A stretch of 64,000 nucleotides of DNA from Bactericera cockerelli (lineage: Eukaryota; Arthropoda; Insecta; Hemiptera; Triozidae), in the NCBI GenBank assembly GCA_024516035.1, contig CM044955.1, positions 14,872,079 through 14,936,078 of the forward strand, given 5' to 3'. Positions 1 to 11,615 of this stretch are shown piece by piece; position 1 is the first letter of the stretch; every line of letters starts with the position of its first letter. The position numbers and the translations under genes are program-made. The notes below the pieces were generated by a model that did no database searches, was not told the origin of the DNA, and saw nothing but the letters and a program-made list of their open reading frames with translations.

Positions 1-170
1 ATAACCTCATCCAACCTGGGTTGCGACAGATATAGTCACCATCACGAGGTTTTGATTGGTCACTCACCCAGTCCTGACATTACTGGATGATGCTTAACTT
101 CATTGATCTGACCATAAGAGGTGTCAACGTACTCAACCTGGCATCGATGCTGGATAAATTCAACATGAAA
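1..170 (-). mobile_element. 5S-headed SINE copy (partial)
   Basis: Read on the minus strand, the right part (about 60-170) matches the 5S rRNA-like head shared by the family: CCAGC at the start, then GAAGTTAAGCA, then GGATGGGTGACC-like sequence. The left part is the body (CCAACCTGGGTTG). The body is cut by the window start. Confidence 0.6.
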
Positions 171-457
171 TCATCATGGAACTTCTCAAAGTTATCAAGT
201 CAACAATATCCATCTTTTACCGAACACAGTGAGGGAGCGAAGCGACCTCACTAAGTGCGAAGTTCTGTTTTAACTTGCACACTAGACTTGTTACAAGCTA
301 GCTGATAGCCGGGTTCACTGGATCCGTGGCGCATAAGAGAGGCATGGCCAATTCGTACTTATTTTCAGCTCGCTCTAGTCCTGACTTACCAACTTTCGAG
401 TTTCTCAGTTTAGCCATTTCAGGTTAATTTGATCATGATCATAATTACGTTAATGAG

Positions 458-750
458 TAGTCACTTGGCCTAGCGGTAGCATGCTCGGCTTGCACTCCAG
501 GTGACCCGGGTTCGAATCCCGGCGGGGTCGAAATTTTTTCGGCTCTGTACTTTGGATGTCGGGGACTACCCTAACCTCGTGAGGACAATTGGGGTAGTTG
601 TAGAGTAATGTAGAGTGGGCAATGACCAGTGGCGGCATTACGAGATAGATATTGGAATATGACGGTTGGTTGGAGATATAATGTATTAGCATTAGTTCTC
701 GTAATGTCGATGCTACCCACTAAAATTTGTGACATAATAACACAAATAAC
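458..750 (+). mobile_element. tRNA-headed SINE, family A, full copy
   Basis: It begins with a tRNA-like head holding an A box (GGCCTAGCGGTAGCATGCTC) and a B box (GGGTTCGAATCCC). The body contains GGCTCTGTACTTTGGATGT and CCAGTGGCGGCATTAC, and the 3' end reads CTACCCACTAAAATTTGTGA followed by CATAATAACACAA. The same tail occurs at 10315-10338 and 39770-39795. A short head fragment of the same kind lies at 828-895. Confidence 0.75.
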
Positions 751-2134
751 TGGTTCTTTATCTTTTTATCTTTATAAATTCGTTAATTCATCATGAGTAA
801 GGCTTTCTAAAATTAGTCACCGTGAGTGAGAGAGTCACTCACTCGGCTCTCAGGTAAGTGACCCGGGTTTGAATTCCTCCGAGTTGTATTTTTTTAGCTA
901 TGGACTTGAATAAAACGGAGTCCACTCATAAGGAAAAAGAAAAGCTGTAAGCAGCAACAAGCGTCGCAGTAATGGGCAATGAGTTTAAAAAAGATACCTT
1001 AGAAGCCAAATAAAAATGGCTTAGGATGGGTCCTCTGTATACAAATAATAATAATAATGTTTATTATGCATTAAATAACATCATGGTCTATCCTGTTCCT
1101 CTATTAAGTACGGGGTGTACTTGATTTATTTATTATTATTATTATTACCCATCAACGATGAGGAGAAGTCCTGAAATTTTGTGCTAGCACTTTTCATCTT
1201 GGTAGGTTTTTTTTTAATACCTATAATAGTATAAAAAAATTATATTTTATTAAAATTTACAGATAGAATATGGAAGTCAATTCTTCTGATGGCAATGCTC
1301 CCAACACGCTGGCAGCATTACCTCTCAGGTAGTATAATAATTATATTGTAGATGCATTCAATCCAACACCTCATTACAAGACTCAATGGCGTCCAATCTA
1401 AGCGAACAATAATGAGATCATCAAGAAGTGAGCTTCACTTTTCGTGCCCTTGTGCTCTCTCCAGGCATTCACAGAGTCCAAGTGTGACTGATTGGCTGCT
1501 CCCAGGGCCATCGTGGTCATAGGTCACTGTTGAAAACTCAAGTGCAATCGCCTCCTCTATCTGGATCAAACCACCTTCATTCATCCTGTTTAAGATTCAA
1601 GATCATCCTAGAGAAGAGATAATTTTGCTCTAGAGAATCTAGAGCATGATCATGATCATCTATCCGTGTTCTAGGTTCTCTATAAAAAAAAAGGTCACAA
1701 CTTTTTTTATCGTAAAAAAATGTTAACAAAAATTCGTAAAAAAATGTTAACAAAAAAAAAAATTCCTTTTTTTTCTTCTTTCAAATCATAATTATTTATC
1801 TCTCTATCTATCCAAGCAACAACTAATACAAAAATAATTTTCCTAGTGTGTCTTTTGGTGTAGGTAACTATTAGGTACTCCGAACTCAAAAAAATTCTCA
1901 ATGAGTGAAGAAGACGCACACTTCGCGATCTGATATCTAAGTATCTTTCAAAAAAAGTTCATTTCGCCGATCAAACTAGCGCAGTGCGCAATTTGGTAGT
2001 TTGTAGTGTTCGAAATCCAGAAATCGGTCTTTAAAGTTTCAAAAACTATGGGAAAAAAACGCTCACATCGCGATGTGCTAAAGTAAGAATGTCACATAGC
2101 GAAATGGTCGACCCCTGATGAGCCACGCGACGGG
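751..2134. other. Noncoding stretch, simple repeats only
   Basis: There is no gene-like frame. It holds a degraded tRNA-like SINE head (828-895), AAT/TTA microsatellites (1040-1150) and A/T homopolymers. Nothing else is recognised. Confidence 0.6.
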
Positions 2135-2335
2135 GTAATATTTTAGGTTAAGGTAAACTTAAGATAGGCCAGATTTTTCATTAAATCGGAGTTTCAACCA
2201 ATCACAGCGCACTATAGCCCGAGTTCAGGGACAGTCTGGCTTATCTTAACTTTAATCCTGTTTTAAGGTGCGAATTATAAAACAGGATTGAAGGATAAAC
2301 CAGACTGTCCCTCAACTCGGGCTATAGTTCTCTAT
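2135..2335. mobile_element. Inverted-repeat element (MITE-like)
   Basis: Two arms of about 45 bp face each other. The left arm is 2211-2255 (ACTATAGCCCGAGTTCAGGG) and the right arm is about 2283-2328 (its reverse complement, with few mismatches), separated by about 27 bp. The phrase AACCAATCACAGCG next to the arm recurs in copies near 6120-6200, 16125-16225 and 36390-36510, so this is a repeat family. The terminal bases and target duplication are not clear. Confidence 0.55.
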
Positions 2336-2959
2336 ACTTTGTTGAATCTCTCACTTGAGGGAATGTCTGACTTATCTTAATTTTAACATCACTGTTTCAT
2401 AATTTTTCCCTAAGTCTTATGCTAAGAGAAAGCTCTGTACGAAATTTGCCATTACCCAGCTTGGAGATGAAGTGATCAGTGAGAGAATCACTTAGTGGGT
2501 GGATTTCGCATTAATATTAGGTAAAAATATATTAAAGGTCACAATTCGTACACTTATCTTTGCGAATGGTAAGTAATTTGCAATTTCAAATGGTACCTAA
2601 AATTGTGTAATAATATCAGACTAATTATCCCTTAATGTGTTGGTCTTTAGAGACACTGTAACGCCTAGGGTTGTGTCCTAGCATAGGTACCTACAAATTA
2701 TTTATGTAATACATATTATCTATTTATACATGAACAATTGAACATTGTATCTACTCATATCTAAGTTTCAAGTGCTTACCCACAATTGCTGCATACCTAA
2801 CATCAGAATAGTCTTGATACAAATTTATTATTAACATGACAAGCCGCCTCACTTGATGTGAATTCCAAAGAGACAGAATGATTAAGATTAAATTAAGTAT
2901 ACCCATTATTATACACACAAGATACTTAATTGAAGAGATCGTTACAAGCCCAATATGGT

Positions 2960-3060
2960 ATAGGTACCTCCGTCTAAGAGAGGGTCAACAAAAGTTAAGC
3001 AAAGGCCAGCCAGGTCAGGTCTACATGGGTGACCACTCAAATTTGCACCCTCGTGTTGCT
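2960..3060 (+). mobile_element. 5S-headed SINE head fragment, plus orientation
   Basis: In the sense direction it reads AAGTTAAGCAAAGGCCAGCC, then CATGGGTGACCACTCAAAT and ACCCTCGTG, the order seen in reverse in the other copies. Only the 5S-like part and the join to the body remain. A small open frame over it is incidental. Confidence 0.55.
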
Positions 3061-3539
3061 GAATTATTCGAAGAAAAGAGTTTTTACCAAATCAGCTTGA
3101 GCCTCTTGAGGGCTGAAAACTTGCCCTCTAAATGGGTTATAAGTTTGTAGATCGGTTGATACTAAGATTACAAAAACAAAATCCGATCTCATATTTCATT
3201 TTTTTTTTTTTTTTTTGATGTCCTTGCAATCAAATCTTAACAATTAATCATTCAAGTAGAGAAGCTAGAAAAAAAGCATTCAAAAAGTAAAAAAAAAATG
3301 TATAAGCCTAACAAGTTTGCCCACCTCTCCACGTTCATACAACTAGATATTCAAAATAGGTCCTAATGAATGCCTCCACTAATTGTTATCATTCGGTAAT
3401 CTTACAGATGGTGCAATCCGGTGACTGTCACAATGGTATTAAGGCCGACTGACTGACCATGCATGCTAGGATGTTACCTGTCACTGTGGTACATAATTAA
3501 GTTATTTTGACAGTCGGCCTGACTATCGAGAACGATCTG

Positions 3540-3800
3540 AGCAGCGACCTGTTTCTTTCCAACAGGTTGATTTTCAGGTCCGCAAACAGCATGTCTTTAG
3601 GTACGAGTTGATTGTTAGGACTCCTAACAGAATTTCTTAACAACACGTTGGTTTTTTGAACAGCATTTCTTTGGAACAGGTTGATTTTCAGGCGGGCAGA
3701 TTGATTACATTTCTAACAGGTGGATTTTCAGGACCGCAAGTAGGTTTTTTTTTAACAACACATTGATTTTCAGGTCCCGCAAATAGAAATGTTTTATAAG
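3540..3800. repeat. Degenerate tandem repeat around AACAGGTTGATTTTCAGG
   Basis: Imperfect copies of AACAGGTTGATTTTCAGG with a CCGCAAACAGCATTTCTTT-like spacer recur about every 30-60 bp. No coding or transposon signal is seen. Confidence 0.5.
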
Positions 3801-4496
3801 TTGACTATCAGAACTGCTAATTTGGATTTATTTTCAAGTGTTTAATTTTTAGGATTCTTTGGACCCGTTTGAATTTACAACCGATTTTTAGAATTTCTCT
3901 AAGGAAAATTGTGATTCACAGAGTTATGATTACTTTTTTACTTTTTAAAATCCCTAATAGCGATTATGGTAGATATATTCTGTTATAATATGTCTTTTGT
4001 TATCATTTTATCTGTATCTGTATTTTAATAAAGCAACAATTATAAGTTGTGAAAATTTTCAGTAAATAATAAGTCTATTACAACACCATAGCCAAAACTG
4101 TAAGTAATGGACAAAAAATTATGAGAGTCCACAAAGTCCGAAATTGACCCCGCTAAACCTGGATTAAAAAAAAAAAAAAAAAAGCTATATCCACGTATGT
4201 ACTGAAATTCATGTACATATTGTGAGTACTCTCACTCTTCTGATTACTGATGCATCTTACTGAAAAAACGCTTGCATACGAGTTTGCAACCATTTCGACA
4301 TTTTCATCTTTACTATTCAAGGTCCAAAACCCAACTGACCAAATTTCGTATTGTGCGCATGACACACACTTTCCCTCTTCTCTTAGGGTTGCAATATCGA
4401 AACGAAAATATCGATATTAGGTATATCGATAATATCGAAACCATAATATCGATATCCGATATTAGAAGACTTCTCTCCCTTTACAATTCGATATTT

Positions 4497-4574
4497 CGTT
4501 ACATAATATCGTTACATAATATCGTTACATAATATCGTTACATAATATCGTTACATAATTTCGTTACATAATTT
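4497..4574. repeat. 13-bp tandem repeat, six units
   Basis: The unit CGTTACATAATAT repeats six times (starts 4497, 4510, 4523, 4536, 4549, 4562), the last two with one change. It follows about 110 bp rich in TATCGATATT-type words (4390-4470). Confidence 0.85.
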
Positions 4575-4955
4575 TGGTTATGTGCCAGAGCAAAGACATG
4601 AAAATGTCAAAATACATGACCGTACCCAACATAACGTCCATGAATTTTTATTTTCAAGTTAGATCCGTCACAAAGTACTGGGTAACGGCTATTCCTTATT
4701 GTATGAATATGATGTTATGATGCAAAGTAGCAACTTGTACCTTAATTGGATACCCATCGCTACTCTCCACTTCAGACAGGCTAGAAGGTGTGAGAATGCC
4801 AGGGAGGACATACAAGGCCGAGAAACTGCTTAATTGGAGACATTCAAAACTTGGAGTGTCAATAGCGCGTACCACCGTACACCAACAAAACCACAAGAAC
4901 CGTTTGGCTAACCAAAATAACGCGGTTAACACCTAGACTTGTGGATGAAAAAAAA

Positions 4956-4981
4956 AGGGAGAGAGAGAGAGAGCGAGAGAG

Positions 4982-5030
<49 letters not shown>
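4956..5030. repeat. GA microsatellite
   Basis: About 75 bp of alternating GA, with a few GC interruptions in its first half. The long Ser/Leu frames across it are composition artefacts. Confidence 0.9.
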
Positions 5031-5034
<4 letters not shown>

Positions 5035-5928
5035 TATGCTTCATAATAATAAACACAGCCAATTTGCACCTTACAATTTTAACAAAGTGACATATTCTGC
5101 CACGATATTTTTCCTCATGAGGTATACAGATCCTGTATCTACCACGCCGAAAATCGAACCCGGATCATCTAATTGCGCTACCCACCACCCAATCGACCAC
5201 GGTTACTATAACAAGAAGAATAAATTTTAAATTAAAAAAGAAATAAAATCCTAGACCATTGAAATTTATTTAATTTATTGTTTAAGGTTTTTGAACAAAA
5301 TATACTATTACATAAGGTCCAAAGTCATACATTCTAAATACATAATGTTCATAAAAATATCTTGAAAAATTAAGTCCACACAAAAATATAATATATTATG
5401 TATTATTATAGTAATTATCCTCAATTTCATGTATTATATATACTTATTTAAAACTCTACCTACGTAAAATTGAGTATAAAAAACCGAACCTTGGCTCCCA
5501 GTAATGTCTCAAATTTCGTTCTCACCTCACGAACTTAATTTTCTCACACTATCTGTGTGCAATTTGGACAGATAAAATGTAAATAATGGGAAATTATACA
5601 CACCCGATTCGTAAATTGGATACTTCAAAGCTCATTGGATATCATTCCGAATGGATCGAATTTCATGTGACTCGAGACCTTCAAATTTTTCTCACCTACT
5701 CCTTCAGTAATAGACAGGTACAGGAGTTGTTGTTGTTGTTGTAGGAGTGTTGCATACCGAAAGCGATTGTCTCTCACCGCTGAACACTCTGAACAGGTAC
5801 CTACCTGAACGAATGAAGAAAATTCCAGCTTGCCAGCTTGAGCTCTTCAATTTCAAAATGTGGCCAAAACGTCCAAATTGATGTCAATGTTTTAGGGCAG
5901 AATTATAAACAGGATTAAATTTCATATG

Positions 5929-6115
5929 AAAAAGGGTTGGGTGAAAGAGATTCCCATAGGCAATAACCCTTTAGTTGGGACATTTGTATATATTTTGTTT
6001 ATTTTTTTTCTTGTTTATATTAATTTTGTCAATTTTGTATTTTAATTTTTACCATTATTTGTTTGTATATACCTAATTATGTTCTTCTAATAAAAAAAAA
6101 TCATAACAATAATAA
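5929..6115 (+). mobile_element. LINE-like 3' tail repeat
   Basis: It reads GGGTTGGGTGAAAGAGATT, then CAATAACCCTTTAGTTGGGA, a T-rich stretch, and CTAATAAAAAAAAATC. A fixed 5' motif, a polyadenylation-like AATAAA and a short A tail are what a non-LTR retrotransposon 3' end leaves. No reverse transcriptase frame is present. Other copies: 6365-6560, 22665-22885, 31425-31525, 43980-44155, 45285-45430, 51310-51505, 52475-52620, 55142-55330. Confidence 0.55.
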
Positions 6116-6364
6116 TAGATAATATAAGCCAGGCTCTCCCTCAATTCGGAGTTTCAACCTAGCACAGTGTACTACAGCCCGAGCTAAGGGATAGTTTTCA
6201 CTTGGTTTGAATCAATAATCTATTTTGCTTTCTTCGAATCTTTTTACACTGATTACAACATAATTTTCGCCCCGAAATATGAATGCAGTGTTGCAAAGTA
6301 ATGTTTTGGTCAATGGAATTCAATCCTATTTCATTTTAAAAGAGTACCTACCTGCTCTCTAGAA

Positions 6365-6560
6365 TATTTTTAACTATTTATTTTTTATTTATTTACGTAC
6401 ACTTTATTTTTTTTTACAAAACAATGAACAACAATAAATTAAAAAAAAAAACTTAGAAATATGTTCAAAAAAATAAAGAACAATATTAATTTTTAATTAC
6501 AATTGTTTTGTAATCCAGGGCGAAGTTAATGCCTTAGGCATTCTCTGCCACTTAACCCCG
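6365..6560 (-). mobile_element. LINE-like 3' tail repeat, variant
   Basis: In reverse orientation, a T-rich block runs into CCAGGGCGAAGTTAATGCC and TTAGGCATTCTCTGCC. This is the variant form also seen at 52555-52600 (CAAGGGCGGTGCTAATGCC). Confidence 0.45.
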
Positions 6561-6982
6561 GTTCTCTGCCCCTTAAAGCCACTTAGAGCAACGTTTCGAG
6601 AAAAAAATGTTGCACTCAGTGAGAAGTTGTTCATAGTGCATTCCTTTGCTCATTCATTTCAAACTTAAAGAACAACAAACAATAAGTTCACCTCTAACGG
6701 ACAAAAAATTCGTCCTCCAAATATAATCGAATCGAATAACCTTAACTCCTTTCTAAATAGATTAATCAAAGTGAGTTTTCCTAGAAACAAACAGATCTGT
6801 AGTTCGCCGACACTCCTACTTCCATGGTCGGGCGGAATTTAATTACAGGAATTATTCATCGTTTGGAAATTTATCTGCGGCTTTCACGCCCGACGTGGCA
6901 AAACCAGCTTTCGCTTGAGCTGAGAGACATTGCCTGTTTGCTGATTGGTTTATTTATTTTTTTGGTTCAAAGTTACTTTGAA

Positions 6983-7215
6983 CAGCATGGTCATATCACG
7001 ACAGGGTTTTAACCTCCCCCTTCCTGGAAACTCACAAATGAGCTACTCAAATTAACCTCACCCAGTCTGAAGGGACCGGGAATGGCCAGCTTATCCAGAT
7101 TCACGAGGGTTCGAATTTGAATGGTCACCCATCCAATTTTTTAACCTCATTGGATATTGCTTAACTTCAGTGACAGAAAGATAACTGGTACTGGTGTATT
7201 CAATGTGTCAGTATT
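6983..7215 (-). mobile_element. 5S-headed SINE copy
   Basis: The plus strand shows the family in reverse: GCATGGTCATATCACGAC, then AATTAACCTCACCCAGTCTG, GGTCACCCATCCAA, TTGCTTAACTTCAGTGAC and the degraded 5S-like end ACTGGTGTATTCAATGTG. Confidence 0.7.
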
Positions 7216-7224
7216 GATTCATGG

Positions 7225-7385
7225 AAGGACGGTTTTTTTCATGAGCGTTTCACAGGCTTTTTAATTTCGTAATAGCTATGAAACAGCACCTACTATAGAC
7301 GCTTGTATGGTCAATAGACGCTTGTATGGTCAATGTAGTGTTAGCTTGCCCACCTCGTAGTATGTCTCTCCTGTGATGGCATTTT
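7225..7385 (-). mobile_element. SINE family D fragment
   Basis: In reverse it matches the body and 3' end of the full copy at 39270-39574 (TTTCACAGGCTTTTTAATTT, ATGAAACAGCACCTACTATA). A 17-bp piece around GACGCTTGTATGGTCAAT is locally duplicated. Confidence 0.6.
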
Positions 7386-7485
7386 AAAATAGTAATATTC
7401 GGACGGCGCTGGCCCGAGGTGGGTAATTCTACCATTCCCTCTGCTAACCATACTCGTACAGCTAATACCATGCAATCCGATTTGC

Positions 7486-7831
7486 TTAACACTTTCAGCG
7501 CCAGGTGGTACATGGAAGTATCACCTGGCTCTGCGCTATTATGCGCTAGTATGAACAATTGAACATGGTGATACTTCAAAGTATCACCCAGAGAGTCTTC
7601 TATAAGACGCTGGTGATACTTGTGAGTAACCATTTCTATATGTTTAACATTAGGAATGTGTTGCTCTGGCCTAGCAGTATCCAAGAACTTAAAATATTTA
7701 AAAGTATCACTTGGCCTAGACATGAAATCTTTTCCCCAGGCCAGTGATACTGTGAAGTATCACCACATCAAAATCACGCCTGGCCTATGAATGAAAATAG
7801 TCGAAAATACAGTTGGCGGTGAAAGTGTTAA
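7486..7831. mobile_element. piggyBac-type MITE with TTAA ends
   Basis: It starts TTAACACTTTCAGCGCC (7486-7502) and ends GGCGGTGAAAGTGTTAA (7815-7831). These are 17-bp inverted ends with one mismatch, each bounded by TTAA, the target duplication of piggyBac elements. The inside has no transposase but several copies of GTGATACTT/AAGTATCAC, including the near-perfect palindrome GGTGATACTTCAAAGTATCA at 7566-7587. A non-autonomous element is inferred. Confidence 0.7.
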
Positions 7832-7834
7832 TTG

Positions 7835-7935
7835 AGAAGAAAAAAATCATTGGGTGGGATTCGAACCAACAGATCCCACGGCTACCGATATTACGAGACT
7901 AGCGTCTTAACCACTCGAGTATCAAGCACGACACG
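7835..7935 (-). mobile_element. tRNA-like SINE head fragment
   Basis: In reverse it carries a B-box-like GGATTCGAACCAACAGATCC and an A-box-like end (ACTAGCGTCTTAACCACTCG). The same head occurs at 41920-42010, 60345-60435 and, in plus orientation, 22895-22965. Confidence 0.5.
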
Positions 7936-8114
7936 GTATCATACGCTCAGGCAGCGTGAGGTTGAAAATCACCATGTTAACCAAGGATGGATTTGTACCA
8001 GGACAGTCACCCATCTGAATTTTTTATCATGTAGACATTGCTTCACTTTAGTGCTCTTTAAGGATTCTGATTTTACTTTTTGAGATATCGAGAAAAGGAA
8101 TAACTATCTACATT

Positions 8115-8353
8115 TATATAATAATAACTGTTTATAGAATAATAAAAATATCGCCTTCTTTATACTGCCGATTAGGACTATTAAAGTCCTATTTTTCCAG
8201 CAGTAAACCCAAGACATATTATTATGTGGCAAAAATCCCAAATGGCAGGATAACTTGTCAATCTTGTCAAGTCCCGACTGGGTTTCGAACCCACGACCTC
8301 TGAAATCTTTGGATTCACAGATTGCCACCTTTACTACTGAGCTACCGGGACAG
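8115..8353 (-). mobile_element. tRNA-headed SINE, family B
   Basis: Read on the minus strand the head is TGTCCCGGTAGCTCAGTAGT with B box GGGTTCGAAACCC. The body ends in the marker ACTGCTGGAAAAATAGGACT and an AT-rich (TTA)n tail. Other copies: 12505-12716, 15373-15570, 24714-24800, 34026-34232, 49706-49800, 53898-54310, 59918-60112. Confidence 0.75.
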
Positions 8354-8775
8354 ACAAACTGAGCTACCGTTTGTACATATTTGGCAGTTCAGGCACATCC
8401 ACTAATTTTATTACAACACATTTTTAATTTATATACCTACTTATAAGGTATAGAAAGTATTTTACCAAATTTTACCCACGGGCTTTTGGGGAAAATATCG
8501 AAAATGTCAGATATACATAAATAGATATGTCCAATCCTTTTTCATTACCTGTTTGATGGTGTAAAAAATCAACTCCCAAACAGTCATTGGTATTTTAATC
8601 AAATACAAGCCGATAGTTTGAATAACGAAAGCAACCGATATTTGGATTCGATTACAGTCGACCGTTCCACAAGTTTCAAGTTTTACAACCCAAACTTGAA
8701 ACCCGATCGAAATCTGATCTCAGTCTAATGTTACGACATTTTTTACAACAGTTTCAGTAGTGGCTACATTTCTAA

Positions 8776-9025
8776 ACTTGAGACAGATCTATTTGAGACC
8801 TTTAAACTTGGGATAGATGAAATTTAGACGTTGAAACTTGAGACGGATCCATTTGAAACGTTTAAACTTGAGACAGATCCATTTGAGACGTTTATACTTG
8901 AAACAGATCCATTTGAGACGTTTAAACTTGAGACAGATTCATTTCAGACGTTTAAACTTGAGACAGATCTACTTGAGACCTTTAAACTTGAGACAGATTC
9001 ATTTGAGACGTTTAATCTTGAGACA
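8776..9025. repeat. 30-bp minisatellite, about eight units
   Basis: The unit AAACTTGAGACAGATCCATT plus TGAGACGTTT repeats about eight times with scattered substitutions. Because 30 is a multiple of three, the array is open in two plus frames (ETDPFETFKL, LRQIHLRRLN). There is no flanking coding signal, so it is not called a gene. Confidence 0.85.
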
Positions 9026-9376
9026 TGAAACTACACTTCTACAGTGTTGAAAACAAAATTAATTTCTATTTCCAATTTTCACTCTGTTTCACGAAACAGT
9101 CATGTTTAAGTTTCAATAAAGATCTCGACGTAATGTTTCACAACTTTGCAACTCAAACGACACACTCTTTCGTCCGTAAGTGTGGAAAAAAAAAATCTTG
9201 AACTTTTCGCGGTGACTGCCTGAGGCATTAACTTCACAACGGATCACAAGACAATTGTAAATTTAAACTTGAATTTTTTTCTATATTTTATTTTGTAAAT
9301 ATTGTTTTTTTTCTGTTAATATTTTATTGTTGATTGTTTAGTATAAAAAAAAAAACAAAGTATAAATAAATAAAGG

Positions 9377-9640
9377 TAGTCACTGTGGCAGAGCGAGTTA
9401 GCGCGCTAGGCATTGCACACATGGTGACCTGGGTTCGATTCCCAGCGGGGGAGGATTTTTTCTGCTCTGTACTTGGATGTTCGGGGTCCACTCATACCTC
9501 GTGAGGAAAAATGAGTAGTTACTTGTATGAGTAACGACCAGTGGCGGCATTACCAGAGTAAAAAGAAATTAATGTAATAGAATAATTCGAAATGTAAAGG
9601 AGGCTCTTAGTAATGCTGCGCTACCCACAAAAATTGTGAA
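9377..9640 (+). mobile_element. tRNA-headed SINE, family A
   Basis: Head GTCACTGTGGCAGAGCGAG with B box GGGTTCGATTCCC, body CTCTGTACTTGGATGTTCGG and AGTGGCGGCATTACC, 3' end CGCTACCCACAAAAATTGTG. It is a close sister of the copy at 10064-10338. Confidence 0.8.
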
Positions 9641-9764
9641 GAAGCCTTGTGCTTCACCACAAAGAAATTCGTACATACAATAAAGGTAGCACCTATGTAA
9701 ATCACTGTTACAGAAAAAGCCTCCGAGAAACGGCAGTTTTTTTGGGTTTAAAGTCGCTAACAAT

Positions 9765-9995
9765 AATTGTATGGTCAAATCACGATAGGGGGGGGGGGGT
9801 TTACCCTCCAATCGCTGGAAAATCACAAACCAGCTACTCGAATTATTTACTTCCCCCAGTCAGAGTGGGGCCGGGAATAGCATCACGAGTGTTCGAATTA
9901 GAATGGTCACCCATCCAAGTCCTAACCTCGCTGGACGATGCTTAACTTCAGTGACTGAACGAGAACTGGTGCATTGAACATGCCATCGACGCTGG
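9765..9995 (-). mobile_element. 5S-headed SINE copy
   Basis: In reverse orientation: GGTCAAATCACGATAGGGGG, ACTTCCCCCAGTCAGAGTGG, GGTCACCCATCCAAGTCC, GATGCTTAACTTCAGTGAC, ACTGGTGCATTGAAC and GACGCTGG. It sits 70 bp before the SINE at 10064. Confidence 0.75.
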
Positions 9996-10063
9996 TACGT
10001 CAGTTTTATTTGTTTGATTTTTTATCGCATTAAAAATCCACGTTCGGATGAAAAACTGGCACT

Positions 10064-10338
10064 TGTCACCGTGGCAGAGTGAGTTAGCGCGCTAGGCATT
10101 GCACACATGGTGACCTGGGTTCGATTCCCAGCGGGGTAGGATTTTTCCCGCTCTGTACTTGGATGTTCGGGGTCCACTCATACCTCGTGAGGAAAAATGA
10201 GTAGCTGCTTTGATGTGAAGCAGCGACCAGTGGCAGAATCATAGGCAAAAAAAATAATACAAGATATTGTAAATTAAAGTGGTAAAGACCTATGATTCTG
10301 CGCTACCCACTAAAATTGTGACATAATAACACAAAGAA
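10064..10338 (+). mobile_element. tRNA-headed SINE, family A, full copy
   Basis: The head is nearly identical to that at 9377 (GAGTTAGCGCGCTAGGCATT, B box GGGTTCGATTCCC). The 3' end is CTACCCACTAAAATTGTGAC followed by ATAATAACACAAAG. The similarity suggests recent activity of this subfamily. Confidence 0.8.
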
Positions 10339-11150
10339 AAAGCATTATTATTATTAAGTGGCACTTTTATGATTTCGAATTTCGACTTTTGGTAGATTAG
10401 AACAATTTTTTTTTATATTCTGTCTCAAATGTATGAATGTGTGATAGTATATAGGTAACATTATACTTATTATTATTATTATATACATAGCGTATTGCGG
10501 GAGGTCTAGAAACATTCAGAAGACCAGTTGAAACAGGTTGAACAAGTTGAAATTATTAATCGTCTTTACGAAAGTTGCTTACAGTACTTACACAATACAC
10601 ATACTGAACCTTGGTTGTTTTTCAGGCCTAGCTCAAACCAGATTACTGAATTGTCCTGCTAATACAGAATTTAATAATAATAGTCCTCTATTACTGACTT
10701 ATTCCTAAATGGAAAATCGCTACAATACAGAAACCTCTCATAAAATTGGTTTCAAATGTGCCCGTGAGAACCAAAGAGTTGCCGACGTAAATAAAAGTCA
10801 TACCTAATCTATTGCATTTTTATGATCTGTCCGGGAGGGGTGATTTATCTTCAGTTCTGTCTTGAAGTAAACAGAAGAATGTGAATTGACGGAACCCTAA
10901 CGTAATGGTGTCAGCTGTTCTGCCAGCTAAACCGTCAAGTTGACGTACTTGACAGATATAAGATGCCGTCGATTGAACATTGAATACTACACTACGGCAA
11001 CATCAGACAGCACTCTCAAAATCCAGAAATTTCCCTTTTAACCGTCAAGTTTCGATCAAATGACATAATCACATGTGTTTTTTAACCCAAATAACCCAAT
11101 CAGAGTGCATTTGATAAAGAGAGATTTGGATATTATGAGAGTGAGAAAGC
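10339..11150. other. Noncoding stretch, nothing recognised
   Basis: AT-rich sequence with short TTA microsatellites and no gene, RNA or clear transposon end visible. Confidence 0.5.
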
Positions 11151-11345
11151 TACCTATCTGGAACTTTTTGAAAAGTTTTTTCGGAGACTTTTCGACGAAA
11201 ATTCTGTTCCATCGAAACAAGTGAGGCTGGCATTTCCGGTCAACCCAGGCTGGGTGAGTTTAATGTGGGTAGCCGGTACAATTCCCAGCGAATGGAGGGT
11301 AAAACTCCCGTCCTGACTACTTCGCATCAGGACGTACATCAGAAT
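11150..11345 (+). mobile_element. SINE with the shared body but no 5S head
   Basis: In the sense direction it reads CTTTTCGACGAAAATTCTGT, GAGGCTGGCATTTCCGG, CCCAGGCTGGGTGAGTTTAA, TGTGGGTAGCC, CGAATGGAGGGTAAAACTCC and ends at AGGACGT. This is the body of the 5S-headed family with the alternative upstream sequence also seen at 31262-31405 and 55866-56100. Confidence 0.65.
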
Positions 11346-11489
11346 TAGAATGAACTGGTCACACTATAGATCTAAATAGAGGTCGATGTAATAAATTATA
11401 TTCGTTCTTCCCTTGTGGAACTCCAACCAGACTATAATAATAATAGGTAACATCCAGCGATGTTAGAACTTATAAGGGTGGCGAGTATC

Positions 11490-11615
11490 AGAAGAGTTTT
11501 AGTGGTCATTCACCAAGTCCTAACCTTGCGAGACGTTGATTACATTCACAGTGATCTGATGAGACCTAATGTATGAGTATGCAACGTTGCAACGTGCTAT
11601 AGACGCCGACAGAGG
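11490..11615 (-). mobile_element. 5S-headed SINE fragment
   Basis: In reverse: GGTCATTCACCAAGTCCTAA, CCTTGCGAGACGTTGATTAC, AACGTGCTATAGACGCC. A degraded 5S-like head with little body. Confidence 0.5.

Noticed and set aside
459..530. tRNA genes at SINE heads (also 9377, 10064, 18467, 39270, 53898)
   Set aside because: A and B boxes are present, but acceptor stems do not pair well, and the same head is always followed by a fixed repeat body. These are SINE heads, not functional tRNAs.
2878..3150. 90-codon plus-strand frame
   Set aside because: It crosses a 5S-headed SINE fragment and has no coding features.
4859..5062. Ser/Leu-rich minus-strand frame
   Set aside because: Translation of the GA microsatellite.
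8831..9050. LETDPFETFK repeat protein
   Set aside because: 30-bp minisatellite, open in two overlapping frames with no flanking gene structure.
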